The translations under genes and the position numbers were made by a program. From JBFGCT01 sp041581055 (lineage in GTDB: Bacteria; Actinomycetota; Acidimicrobiia; Acidimicrobiales; Ilumatobacteraceae), in NCBI GenBank assembly GCA_041581055.1, contig JBFGCT010000015.1, positions 1 to 38,397 on the forward strand: a stretch of 38,397 nt of DNA. The letters run 5' to 3'. Position 1 is the first letter of the stretch. Each line of letters starts with the position of its first letter. The notes below the pieces were generated by a model, which made no database searches, had not been told where the DNA came from, and was given only the letters and a program-made list of their open reading frames with translations. Positions 22,221 to 29,873 of this stretch are shown here, in pieces.

Positions 22221-22670
22221 TCACCCCTCGGCGGCGAGCGGCCCGCACGAGACCACGGCGATCTCGGGGGCCTTGACGCTCCAGAGCTGGTACCTGCCCG
22301 GCGGGAGGTCGAATCGCCGAAATTGGCCCTCGCGGTCGTAATCGAGGTACGGATCGTCGACCACGACGAAATCGGTGGCGTCACGGGTGTACTCCACCGG
22401 GTCGCCCTCGTCGATCACGTACAGCCCGGTCACCTGCGAGAACAACGCGTCGGGGGAGAAGTCCGAGTCGGCGATCAGGCCCACCCAGATCTCCTCGTCC
22501 GCCGCCACCTCGAACGGTGTGGACGGCGTCTCCGGCGCCAGTTGCTCGGCCACCAGCACGTCGCGATCTTGGGCGCGGCACACGTCGGGCGCCGCCTCGT
22601 CGGACGCGAACGGGCCGCAGGCGGCCGTCGCGATCGCGAGCAGAAGGGTCAGCCGGGAGGTCCTGGGCAT
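22221..22670 (-). CDS. Small lipoprotein of unknown function
   Basis: A 149-residue predicted lipoprotein. The start MPRTSRLTLLLAIATAACG yields a type II signal peptide with lipobox TAAC at residue 15-18. The rest is an acidic, beta-rich domain without a recognisable family: repeated short strands such as EEIWVGLIADSDF, VTGLYVIDEGDPVEY and DFVVVDDPYLDYDREGQFRRFDLPPGRYQLWSVKAPEIAVVSC. The last pattern (F.LPPG.Y.LWS) resembles small prealbumin-like or carboxypeptidase-regulatory-like beta-sandwiches, so a carbohydrate- or protein-binding envelope role is possible. It overlaps the 3' end of the large exported hydrolase by 22 nt and is probably co-transcribed with it. An earlier in-frame ATG at 22727 lies within that gene and is not favoured. 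Confidence 0.7.
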   Translation of the reverse strand: MPRTSRLTLLLAIATAACGPFASDEAAPDVCRAQDRDVLVAEQLAPETPSTPFEVAADEEIWVGLIADSDFSPDALFSQVTGLYVIDEGDPVEYTRDATDFVVVDDPYLDYDREGQFRRFDLPPGRYQLWSVKAPEIAVVSCGPLAAEG

Positions 22671-25600
22671 GCGGTGAACGTCGAGTTGCCACCTGACAGG
22701 CGGATCGTCGCAGCGTAGATGCCGCAACGGGCCACCGACTGCCCGCCCGTGAACTCGACGCCGGCGGTCGTGATCACCTCGCCGACGAAGGTGTGCTTGC
22801 CGCCGCTCACCGAGATCGGACCGTGCGCGTAGAGCGCGCCGAGGACATGCCCGCTCCCGCTGACGTCGATCCCCGCACCGGCGCCGCGCGACACGAGCGA
22901 CGGCAATTCGCTCTGCGCGAACACGATCCCGCTCCCGTTCAGCGCGAAGCTGCCGTCGGCGATGATCGTCGCCCCGACGGGGCCGTCGAGCCGCGAGCTC
23001 TTCAGCTCGACATCACACGGCACGTGCACGATGCCGTCGAGCAGATCGCCGCCCGTCGGACGCCAGCGCCCGCCGGAGCACTCGCTGGCCGGGATCTCGA
23101 CCGTCGGCGCCAGGTCGGCGATCGTCCGCTCCAACTCGGCCACGGCCGGCGCGCTGGCGCCGGCTGCGACCTGGGCCGCTGGGTCGATGTGGGCGTTCCC
23201 CCTGACCTGCACCGCGCCGACGTGTTCGGCGCCGTTCTCGAACGACGCGTTCCCGTCGGCCTCGATGCCGCCCTCGCTGTGCACCGGACCGCTGATCGTC
23301 GGGCTGCCGCCGACGTCGATCGCGTCGGGCTCGCTCGACGTCGCCCAGAGCGCCGACGAGCTCGGGATCGGGGCGAGGACTTCGACGGCCGAGACCCCCG
23401 ACGTCGCGCCCGTCGCCTCGATCCGGATCGTGGACGGGCCGGCCGGGTCGACCATCACGACGTCGACGAGCACGCCGCCGTCCTGATTCGCCTCGGTGGT
23501 GTACAACTCGAGTCCGCCGTAGGTGACCGTGACGTCCTCGCCCGGCTCGAAGCCGTCGAGGTACGTGGCGTACGGCGCCCCGCCGACCGGGCGCCCGTCG
23601 ATCTCGATCAGGACCTCGACGACGCGTGGCCGTCCACCGTTGGCGCCGGCGAACTCGACGCGATGCACGCCGGGCAGGAGCTGGTCGGGGATGGTGATCG
23701 TCCCCGCGATCTCACCGGTGGCGTCGGCGGTGAGCGGCACGCCCTCGATCGGGTCGGAGTAGTAGGTGACGCCCACCTCCGACCCCGGGTTGAACCCGTT
23801 GAACCGGACCGGGATCGACGCGCCGGGCACCACCTTGATCGGCGAGACGAGGCCGAGCGCGACACCGTCCCACTCGTAGGTGAACAGCCCCATCGAGTTC
23901 GGCGCGCAGAAGCCGCTGACCTGACCGAACTGGTAGGTCTCCAGCGTCTGGCAGGCCATGATCTGGAAGCCGTCGGGGTTGGGGTGGAAGAGATTGCGAC
24001 TGTTCTCGAATCGCTCCTCCACGCTGTCGCCCTCGACGAGGCTGCCGACGAGCGCGTCGAGGCGGCCTTCCGCGGTGAAGTACGCGCCGACCGCCTCGGC
24101 CGCTCGGCCGATGTCGTCGACCTGGGTCGAGCAGAACGCGAGGATGATCGCTCCGCCGATGGGCCCTCCGGCGGGCGCCGCGGCGATGCAGTTCTGCAGA
24201 TCGTTGTACTCGTCGACCAGCTTGTCGAGCAGCTCGCGCACCTCGGGGTTGGCGATCAGCTCCTCGACGGTCGTCCGCAGCCGGGCCTGGTCGACGCCGT
24301 GGGCGAGCGCCGCCGACGGGTTCGCCGGGCACAGCGGGTTCTCGCCGAACGCGTCCTCGAGATCGACCACCCGGATCATCCCGGGCCGCGCGTCGTCGGC
24401 GATCGCGATCGCCTCGCGGATCTTGTCGTTGATCCGCGAGACCCGCTCGCGGGCGTAGTTGGCGTCGTCCTTGCGGATCCCACCGCACGTGTCGCCGCCG
24501 AAGTTGTCCTGCTCCGGGACGATCGAGGGATACGTGAGCTGCAGCACGAGCGCCTCGGGGAAGGTGGCGAAGAGGTCGGCCAGAGCCCGCAACTCGAGGT
24601 CGACGAGTTCGTCGATCGCGTCCGACGAGTTGAAGAACAGGTCGTCGATCCGCTTGCACGAACCGAGCTTCTTGACGACGAATTCGACCAGGCCCGGGGT
24701 GTTGTCGTACGCCCTGAACAGCTCGCGGGCGAGGTTCGGGACCAGGCAGGCGGCAACGATGTCGCCGAACTTGGCGTCGTTGCCCCCGGCCGACAGCGTC
24801 ACCAGGTCGACGTCGTCACCGGTGAGCCCGAAGTTGACCCCGAGGCGATCGAGGGCTTGCTCGACCTGCGTCTCGCGCGCGTTGGCCCCGGCGATCGGGG
24901 CCTTGGACTCGCCGGCCGGCGGATCGATCCTCGCCCCCGAACAGGTGCGATCGACGAGGAGCGCCGGCTGGGAGGGCTCGAACCGGCCGTTGTTGAGCTT
25001 GGCGTAGTTGACCAGGGACCGATGGCAGGAGTCGCCGCCGAAGAAGGCGGTCAGCGTGTTCTCCTGCGGGTCGTTCAGCGGGTAGTTGGCGCCGTCCTCG
25101 AACGGTGGGGCGCCCTCGCCCGACGAGTAGCTGTCGCCGACCGCGACGTAGACGAACTGGTCGACGGTGGTCGCGCCCGGGCGGCAGTCGCGGGCGACGT
25201 CCTCGACCTGCCCGAACTGGAGGTTGTCGAAGAGGACGGTCGAGTCGAGGGCGCGGTCGCCCTGATCGAAGATCGAGAGATAGATCGAATGCTCACCGGG
25301 CGTGATCGGGGTGGAGGCGCGCAGCAATGGTGTGGCGCCGTCGTACGTGCTGCCGGCCGCATTCTCCGGATTCATCGTCGTCGCGCCGACCGTGTTGATC
25401 GTGATCGGGTCGCCGGCCTCGTCGAACGCGAAGTTGTCGGGAGCGGTGATCTGGGATCCCGAGGTGGACCACGTGGACGTGTCGAGCTCGGCGATGAACG
25501 CGTCGTTGAAGCTGGAGCCGACGTATTCCGGGTACTCCTCGCTGAAGAATTGAAAGTCGAGGCCGACCAGGCAGTTCACGGATTCGGGCACGAGCACGTC

Positions 25601-25987
25601 GACCCGCAGGATCGTCACGTCGAAGTCGGAGTTGCCGCGTCGGTTCGGCCCGCCGAAGCTCGTCGTCGTGCTCCCCGACACGTTGGGGCTGGTCGCGTCG
25701 GTGACGTCCCCCGACGACAGCACCCCGAAGTCGAAGCCGGCCGTCGGCCAGGACGAGTCGGGGAACGCCGTGCCGGTTCCGGCGGCGGTGGGGCCGGCGC
25801 GGAAGACGAACGACGCGCCGACCAGCGTGTCGGGCGCGACGAATGTCTCGGCCACGGCGACCGCGCTGGACTCGGCGACGATGATCGCGTCGAGATCCGC
25901 CACGGCCGGCGACGTCCATGTCAACGCGGTCACGCCCGTCACGGCGAGCATCGAGGCCAGCCCGCTGCCGATCAACTTCCCATTCAC
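22649..25987 (-). CDS. Large secreted mosaic: choice-of-anchor-L-like, SGNH hydrolase and C-terminal beta-solenoid domain
   Basis: A 1112-residue exported protein. The GTG at 25987 is chosen because GGGGG lies 6 nt upstream and it opens an exact signal peptide (VNGKLIGSGLASMLAVTGVTALTW, then SPAVA with cleavage near residue 30); an earlier ATG at 26035 adds a charged extension before the signal. Residues 35-265 contain FQFFSEEYPEYVGSSFNDAF and DPITINTV, the choice-of-anchor L signature. Residues 278-700 form an SGNH/GDSL hydrolase with GDSYSSGEG (Ser286), SAGGND (401-404) and a final FHPNPDG His/Asp block near 668. A middle region of Ig-like folds (about 710-870) leads to a C-terminal glycine-rich bactofilin or pilus-tip-like solenoid (GGIEADGNASFENGAEHVGAVQVRGNAHID). 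Esterase or polysaccharide deacetylase-like action outside the cell is likely; substrate unknown. Confidence 0.83.
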   Translation of the reverse strand: MNGKLIGSGLASMLAVTGVTALTWTSPAVADLDAIIVAESSAVAVAETFVAPDTLVGASFVFRAGPTAAGTGTAFPDSSWPTAGFDFGVLSSGDVTDATSPNVSGSTTTSFGGPNRRGNSDFDVTILRVDVLVPESVNCLVGLDFQFFSEEYPEYVGSSFNDAFIAELDTSTWSTSGSQITAPDNFAFDEAGDPITINTVGATTMNPENAAGSTYDGATPLLRASTPITPGEHSIYLSIFDQGDRALDSTVLFDNLQFGQVEDVARDCRPGATTVDQFVYVAVGDSYSSGEGAPPFEDGANYPLNDPQENTLTAFFGGDSCHRSLVNYAKLNNGRFEPSQPALLVDRTCSGARIDPPAGESKAPIAGANARETQVEQALDRLGVNFGLTGDDVDLVTLSAGGNDAKFGDIVAACLVPNLARELFRAYDNTPGLVEFVVKKLGSCKRIDDLFFNSSDAIDELVDLELRALADLFATFPEALVLQLTYPSIVPEQDNFGGDTCGGIRKDDANYARERVSRINDKIREAIAIADDARPGMIRVVDLEDAFGENPLCPANPSAALAHGVDQARLRTTVEELIANPEVRELLDKLVDEYNDLQNCIAAAPAGGPIGGAIILAFCSTQVDDIGRAAEAVGAYFTAEGRLDALVGSLVEGDSVEERFENSRNLFHPNPDGFQIMACQTLETYQFGQVSGFCAPNSMGLFTYEWDGVALGLVSPIKVVPGASIPVRFNGFNPGSEVGVTYYSDPIEGVPLTADATGEIAGTITIPDQLLPGVHRVEFAGANGGRPRVVEVLIEIDGRPVGGAPYATYLDGFEPGEDVTVTYGGLELYTTEANQDGGVLVDVVMVDPAGPSTIRIEATGATSGVSAVEVLAPIPSSSALWATSSEPDAIDVGGSPTISGPVHSEGGIEADGNASFENGAEHVGAVQVRGNAHIDPAAQVAAGASAPAVAELERTIADLAPTVEIPASECSGGRWRPTGGDLLDGIVHVPCDVELKSSRLDGPVGATIIADGSFALNGSGIVFAQSELPSLVSRGAGAGIDVSGSGHVLGALYAHGPISVSGGKHTFVGEVITTAGVEFTGGQSVARCGIYAATIRLSGGNSTFTACPGPPG

Positions 25988-26130
25988 GATGAACCCCCAC
26001 GACTCGAATGAAACGTCGTCAATTCTCGAAAACATGACCGTACGGGTTTCGCCGACGCAGCGGCAAAAGCGATCGCGACGCGGGAGGCAGAGCGAAAGAA
26101 CTACGGTGCCGTCTCGGAGGGAGCAGCCGC

Positions 26131-27369
26131 ATGGCGACGAGCACGGTCGGGCAACCAGCGAGCAAGGGCTACCGGCCGATCCGCACGCGACCCCAAATGC
26201 TCGTCGAGCTTCAGCGGGCGATCGCGCTCGAACTCTCGACGATCCCGCCGTACCTGACGGCGATGTACTCCATCCAGGACAAGACCAGTGGCGCGTACCA
26301 GGCCATCCGCGACGTCGTGCTCGAAGAGATGCTCCACGTCAACCTGGTCAGCAATCTGATCAACGCGCTCGGTGGAAGGCCGAAGCTCACCGGCAGCGCG
26401 TGTCCGCGATATCCGGGGTATCTGCCCGTGCTCGGCGCCAGCGGGCCGTACGTCGAGCTCCTGCCGGCGACGAGCGAACAGATCGGCAACACGTTCATGG
26501 CGATCGAACACCCGGCCCCGGTCGACGCGCCGGCGGAGGACGAGGTGGTCGACACGATCGGCCAGTTCTACAAGGCGATCGAAATCGGCTTCCGGGACTA
26601 CTCCCGCCGTCACTGGTTCGTGGGCGGCGGGGTGCAGGCGACCTCGTTCTACTTCGGCAGCGGGGCCGGCCGGGTTGTCGAGGTGACCGGCACCACGTCG
26701 GCGCTCGAGGCACTCGAGGAGATCGTCCAGCAGGGGGAGGGCGCGTCCAATCTCCACGAGCCACTCGTGCCCTACGACCCCTGGGGGAACTACGAGAACT
26801 ACGGCATGCGCTCCGACGGCACCTACGGGCCGATTCTCGGCTCGGCGCGTGAGCTGTCGCACTACTATCGGTTCAAGGATCTCGCCGACGGAACGATCCC
26901 CCTGCCGGCGACCTACCCGATGGTCGACAACCCCGACCCCGCGACGTTCACCAACAAGGTCGCCAAGGATCTCGCCCAGATCTTCGACGAGTGCTACAGC
27001 GCGCTGCTGTACGCGCTGCAGGAGGCGCTGTCGAGCGAGCGCGAGGATGATCCGTTCTTCACCGTCGTGTTCCCGCTCATGCAGTCCGTCGTCCCGGCCC
27101 TCGCCCAGCAACTCCTCACCACGCCGGTCGATCCGCACGGGTCGGCGGACACCGGTCCCAACGCCGGTCCACCGTTCCGGTGGGTCGACTCGCGCGCCGG
27201 TGAGCGCGGCCTGCTCCGGTCGGCGTGGCGGAGGACCGGGCGGCTGATCGACGAGTATCGGGAGCCGGCGTACGGCGATCAGACCATGGCGACCCTCGTC
27301 GCGACCCTGACCTCCGTGCGGGAAACGCTCGGCGAGATCCGCGACCACGCCCGGCCGTTGTTCGCATAG
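26131..27369 (+). CDS. Ferritin-like protein (VioB/RebD N-terminal type)
   Basis: A 412-residue protein whose first 230 residues match the ferritin-like domain found at the start of VioB, RebD and StaD (iminophenyl-pyruvate/chromopyrrolate dimer synthases). The signature is ALELSTIPPYLTAMYSI near residue 34, then VVLEEMLHVNLVSNLINALGG near 67 carrying an E..H metal pair, with VELLPATSEQ and a second helical pair (FYKAIEIGFRDYS, near 148) completing a four-helix bundle. The remainder is helical with no family name. GGAGGGA precedes the ATG. Stand-alone versions of this domain have no proven function. The next gene, a LodA/GoxA-like oxidase, begins 9 nt after this stop, so the two form an operon, and oxidase partnering or protection from peroxide is a plausible inference. 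Confidence 0.78.
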   Translation: MATSTVGQPASKGYRPIRTRPQMLVELQRAIALELSTIPPYLTAMYSIQDKTSGAYQAIRDVVLEEMLHVNLVSNLINALGGRPKLTGSACPRYPGYLPVLGASGPYVELLPATSEQIGNTFMAIEHPAPVDAPAEDEVVDTIGQFYKAIEIGFRDYSRRHWFVGGGVQATSFYFGSGAGRVVEVTGTTSALEALEEIVQQGEGASNLHEPLVPYDPWGNYENYGMRSDGTYGPILGSARELSHYYRFKDLADGTIPLPATYPMVDNPDPATFTNKVAKDLAQIFDECYSALLYALQEALSSEREDDPFFTVVFPLMQSVVPALAQQLLTTPVDPHGSADTGPNAGPPFRWVDSRAGERGLLRSAWRRTGRLIDEYREPAYGDQTMATLVATLTSVRETLGEIRDHARPLFA

Positions 27370-27378
27370 GAGCGCGCC

Positions 27379-29073
27379 ATGACCACCACCGACCACGACA
27401 CCTTCGTCATCGGCCCGAGCATCGGTGTCGCCCGCGTCGGGAACAGCGAGCAGTACTACATCGGACCGGAAACCAGCGGCGGGCTCCCGACGATGCCCGA
27501 CGGGAAGCCGTTCCGTCCGACCGACGTCAGGGACCGGCGGGGCGCGATACGCCGGCAGGCGGCCCGATTCCGCGTCTTCCGGTACCCGGCCGGCGGTGGC
27601 GCGCCGGAGGAGGTCGTCCCCGGCCGATCCGGGGTCGCGGCGATCAGGTGGACGGCGCACCTCGCGAACAAGAAGCCGATCTGGTACGAGTTCAACCGCA
27701 CCCAGGGACAGAGCGGGTACGCGCCCAACCACCCGCTGCGCAACAGCGACGTCCAGAAGGACCGCGCGGCGTTGATCATCGACCCCGGGCCGCGCACGCT
27801 GGGAGCGCCGAACGAGCGGGCCAGCTTCTCGCGCTCCAGCGACTCGCACGGCTACGCGATGACGTTCCCGCCCAAGGATCTGAAACCGCTGCCGATCGAC
27901 ACGCTCGGCGAGATGCACACCGACGGCCAGGGGCGCCTCCTCGTCGTCGGTGGCCACGGTCACTCGGGCTCGAAGTACCGCCCCGTCGGGATCAAGGACT
28001 ACGCCAACAACGACGGCTGGTGGGACGACGTCTCCGACGGGCCGGTCACCGCTGAGGTCGTGCTCGACGACGGCACGACGGTCGACGCGACGCCGTCCTG
28101 GGCGGTCGTCGGCCTGCCGGGCTTCGCGCCGGAGATCGTCAACCTCGTGACGCTCTATGACGTCATGTTCGACGTCGCCGTCCGCCACCTCGGCGCGCGG
28201 CCCGACATCTTCACGAACGGCGAATGGGATCGTCGGCACCATCCGAGCTGGGAGCGCGACATCAAGCCGATCCTCGACCGTGGCCACGGCTACCCCTGGG
28301 TCGTGCCGATCCCGCCGAAGCCGCACTCGTTCGACTACGAGGTCCTCGGCAACCCCGACCGGCGCTACGACTCGGTCCGCCGGTTCTACCTCGACGTGCT
28401 CAGGCCCCCGAACGAGGACAACTCGCTCAACTCCCCGACCACGGGGTACGTGATGATGCCGTACCTCGCCGGCGACGACCCGACCGGCGGCCAGCAGACG
28501 TCGGAGTACCTGCGCCTCACCGACACCCAGTACTTCATGCTCCAGCAATGGGCGAACGGCGACTTCACGGTCGGCGCCGGCGCGGCCGACGACCCCGTCG
28601 CCGCGCTCTCGAAGGCGGTCCTCGACAACTGCGCCGGAGGGTCGTTCTCGCCCGGGATGGAGGTGACCTGGATCAGCCGCGAGCCGGCGATCTACACCGG
28701 CGTCGCACGGATCAAGGCGAAGGCCGACCTGCCGTACCCGCTGAGCCTCGGCATGAACCCGGACGACGGGTTGGAGCCGGGCGACATCACCAAGTACATG
28801 GCGCTGCCCTGGCAGACCGATTTCAACGACTGCAACGCGCACCACAACCCGGACCACGTCCTGTGGTGGTGGCCGGCGCAGCGCCCCGTGGCCGTCTACC
28901 GCGAGGTGAACGGGCAGCTCGTGCAGGGGCCGTGGGTCGGGATCGACTACGACCAGCACGCCGCCGACTACTACTCCTTCGCCGAGGAGATCGACATGGT
29001 GACCGGGTGGAACACGCTCGGCTTCGTCGTGTCGAAAGACGCCGCGGGCAGGGCCCCGTACCTCGAGTACTGA
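27379..29073 (+). CDS. LodA/GoxA-family cysteine-tryptophylquinone oxidase
   Basis: A 564-residue protein of the LodA/GoxA family of amino-acid oxidases that oxidise lysine or glycine and release H2O2 using a cofactor made post-translationally from a Cys and a Trp. Family blocks include IGVARVGNSEQYYIGPE near residue 15, DRRGAIRRQAARFRVFRYP near 52, IRWTAHLANKKPIWYEFN near 89, GWWDDVSDGPV near 214, PWQTDFNDC (Trp478, Asp481, Cys485) and WWWPAQRP near 496. LodA is described as having Asp four residues before its cofactor Cys; Cys485 shows that spacing, and Trp544 lies 59 residues later (65 in LodA). A second possible pair is Cys418/Trp478. It lacks the long C-terminal part of LodA. GGAG overlaps the preceding stop codon. 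Confidence 0.85.
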   Translation: MTTTDHDTFVIGPSIGVARVGNSEQYYIGPETSGGLPTMPDGKPFRPTDVRDRRGAIRRQAARFRVFRYPAGGGAPEEVVPGRSGVAAIRWTAHLANKKPIWYEFNRTQGQSGYAPNHPLRNSDVQKDRAALIIDPGPRTLGAPNERASFSRSSDSHGYAMTFPPKDLKPLPIDTLGEMHTDGQGRLLVVGGHGHSGSKYRPVGIKDYANNDGWWDDVSDGPVTAEVVLDDGTTVDATPSWAVVGLPGFAPEIVNLVTLYDVMFDVAVRHLGARPDIFTNGEWDRRHHPSWERDIKPILDRGHGYPWVVPIPPKPHSFDYEVLGNPDRRYDSVRRFYLDVLRPPNEDNSLNSPTTGYVMMPYLAGDDPTGGQQTSEYLRLTDTQYFMLQQWANGDFTVGAGAADDPVAALSKAVLDNCAGGSFSPGMEVTWISREPAIYTGVARIKAKADLPYPLSLGMNPDDGLEPGDITKYMALPWQTDFNDCNAHHNPDHVLWWWPAQRPVAVYREVNGQLVQGPWVGIDYDQHAADYYSFAEEIDMVTGWNTLGFVVSKDAAGRAPYLEY

Positions 29074-29086
29074 CGCCGCGCGTCAG
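29070..29086. terminator. Palindrome spanning both stop codons of convergent genes
   Basis: CTGACGC (29070-29076) and GCGTCAG (29080-29086) form a perfect 7-bp hairpin with a 3-nt loop. The left arm contains the TGA of the oxidase gene and the right arm the TCA (TGA on the minus strand) of the peptidase gene. It may act as a compact bidirectional terminator, although no T-tract follows on either side. Confidence 0.4.
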
Positions 29087-29871
29087 CCGGCCGCCGCTCG
29101 GCGCCAGCGGGCGGCCGGGTCCTGGCGGTAGAACGCCTGCAGCTCGCGGTACAGCGCCGGCTCGTGCTCGCAGAGCTCGATCGGGCGGTTGAAGAACACC
29201 TCGGTGGCGACGGCGAAGAACTCGGCCGGGTTGGTGCCGGCGTACGGCCGCAGCACCGGCGACCCCTCGGCGCGCACCGCGTCGTAGGCGGCGGTGCACA
29301 CCTCGACCCACCGCCGCCGGGCCTCCTCGTCCCCGAGCGGGGGCGTGCCGTCGGTGACCCCGTCGAGCATGTCGAGTTGGTGCGCGAACTCGTGGTACAC
29401 GACGTTCTCGCCGGCGTCGGGGAACCGGGCGCCGCGCCGGGCCGCCGCCCACGACAGCAAAACCGGGCCGCGGTAGTGCGCCTGACCGGCCAGGTAGCGG
29501 GGGGCCGACGAGAACGTGCCGGAGCCGGTCGGGTGTTGGCCGCGGAGCCGGACGGTCGACGGGTGGACGATGACCGACGACACGCCGGCGTACCCGTCGA
29601 CGTCGAGCCCGAGCAGCAGCATCGACGCCTGGGCCGAGATCAGCACCTTGATCGGCTCGGTCAGCTCGAACCCGTTCGCCGCCTCCCACCGCGTGTCGTG
29701 GAAGAACCCGGCGACGAGCGACTCCATCCGCGACAGCTCGCCGGACGTGAGCATCGTCCAGTGGCGGAACTGCGACGTCAGCAGCGGGCGCCACGACTCG
29801 TCGAAGGACGGCGTGGACCGGACGAACAGGCGCCGGAGTCGGGTCAGCACGGTCGCGGGGCCAGGTCGCAC
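29083..29871 (-). CDS. mtfA: MtfA-family zinc-dependent peptidase (M90)
   Basis: A 262-residue cytosolic metallopeptidase of the MtfA/M90 family. The zinc motif is VVYHEFAHQLDMLDG near residue 155 (HExxH with a following LDMLDG, characteristic of the family), and the third ligand is the Glu in NPAEFFAVATEVFF near 215. The upstream core has EPIKVLISAQASMLLLGLD, the usual pre-catalytic strand. In E. coli MtfA binds the glucose regulator Mlc and has peptidase activity; there is no Mlc here, so the partner is unknown. The GTG at 29871 starts 2 nt after the glpD stop (TGACCGTG), so the two genes are translationally coupled. A second GTG seven codons on is a possible alternative start. Confidence 0.85.
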   Translation of the reverse strand: MRPGPATVLTRLRRLFVRSTPSFDESWRPLLTSQFRHWTMLTSGELSRMESLVAGFFHDTRWEAANGFELTEPIKVLISAQASMLLLGLDVDGYAGVSSVIVHPSTVRLRGQHPTGSGTFSSAPRYLAGQAHYRGPVLLSWAAARRGARFPDAGENVVYHEFAHQLDMLDGVTDGTPPLGDEEARRRWVEVCTAAYDAVRAEGSPVLRPYAGTNPAEFFAVATEVFFNRPIELCEHEPALYRELQAFYRQDPAARWRRAAAG

Positions 29872-29873
29872 GG

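Noticed and set aside
22793..26011. A plus-strand open frame of 1072 codons
   Set aside because: It mirrors the large exported hydrolase and has only low-complexity Arg/Asp/Val composition. The minus-strand reading has a signal peptide and catalytic motifs.
26033..26035. ATG at 26035 as start of the large exported hydrolase
   Set aside because: It adds 16 charged residues in front of an otherwise perfect signal peptide and has no ribosome site, whereas the GTG at 25987 has a G-rich site 6 nt upstream.
26101..28959. A minus-strand open frame of 952 codons
   Set aside because: It lies opposite the ferritin-like and LodA-like genes, which have clear family signatures, and its own translation has none.
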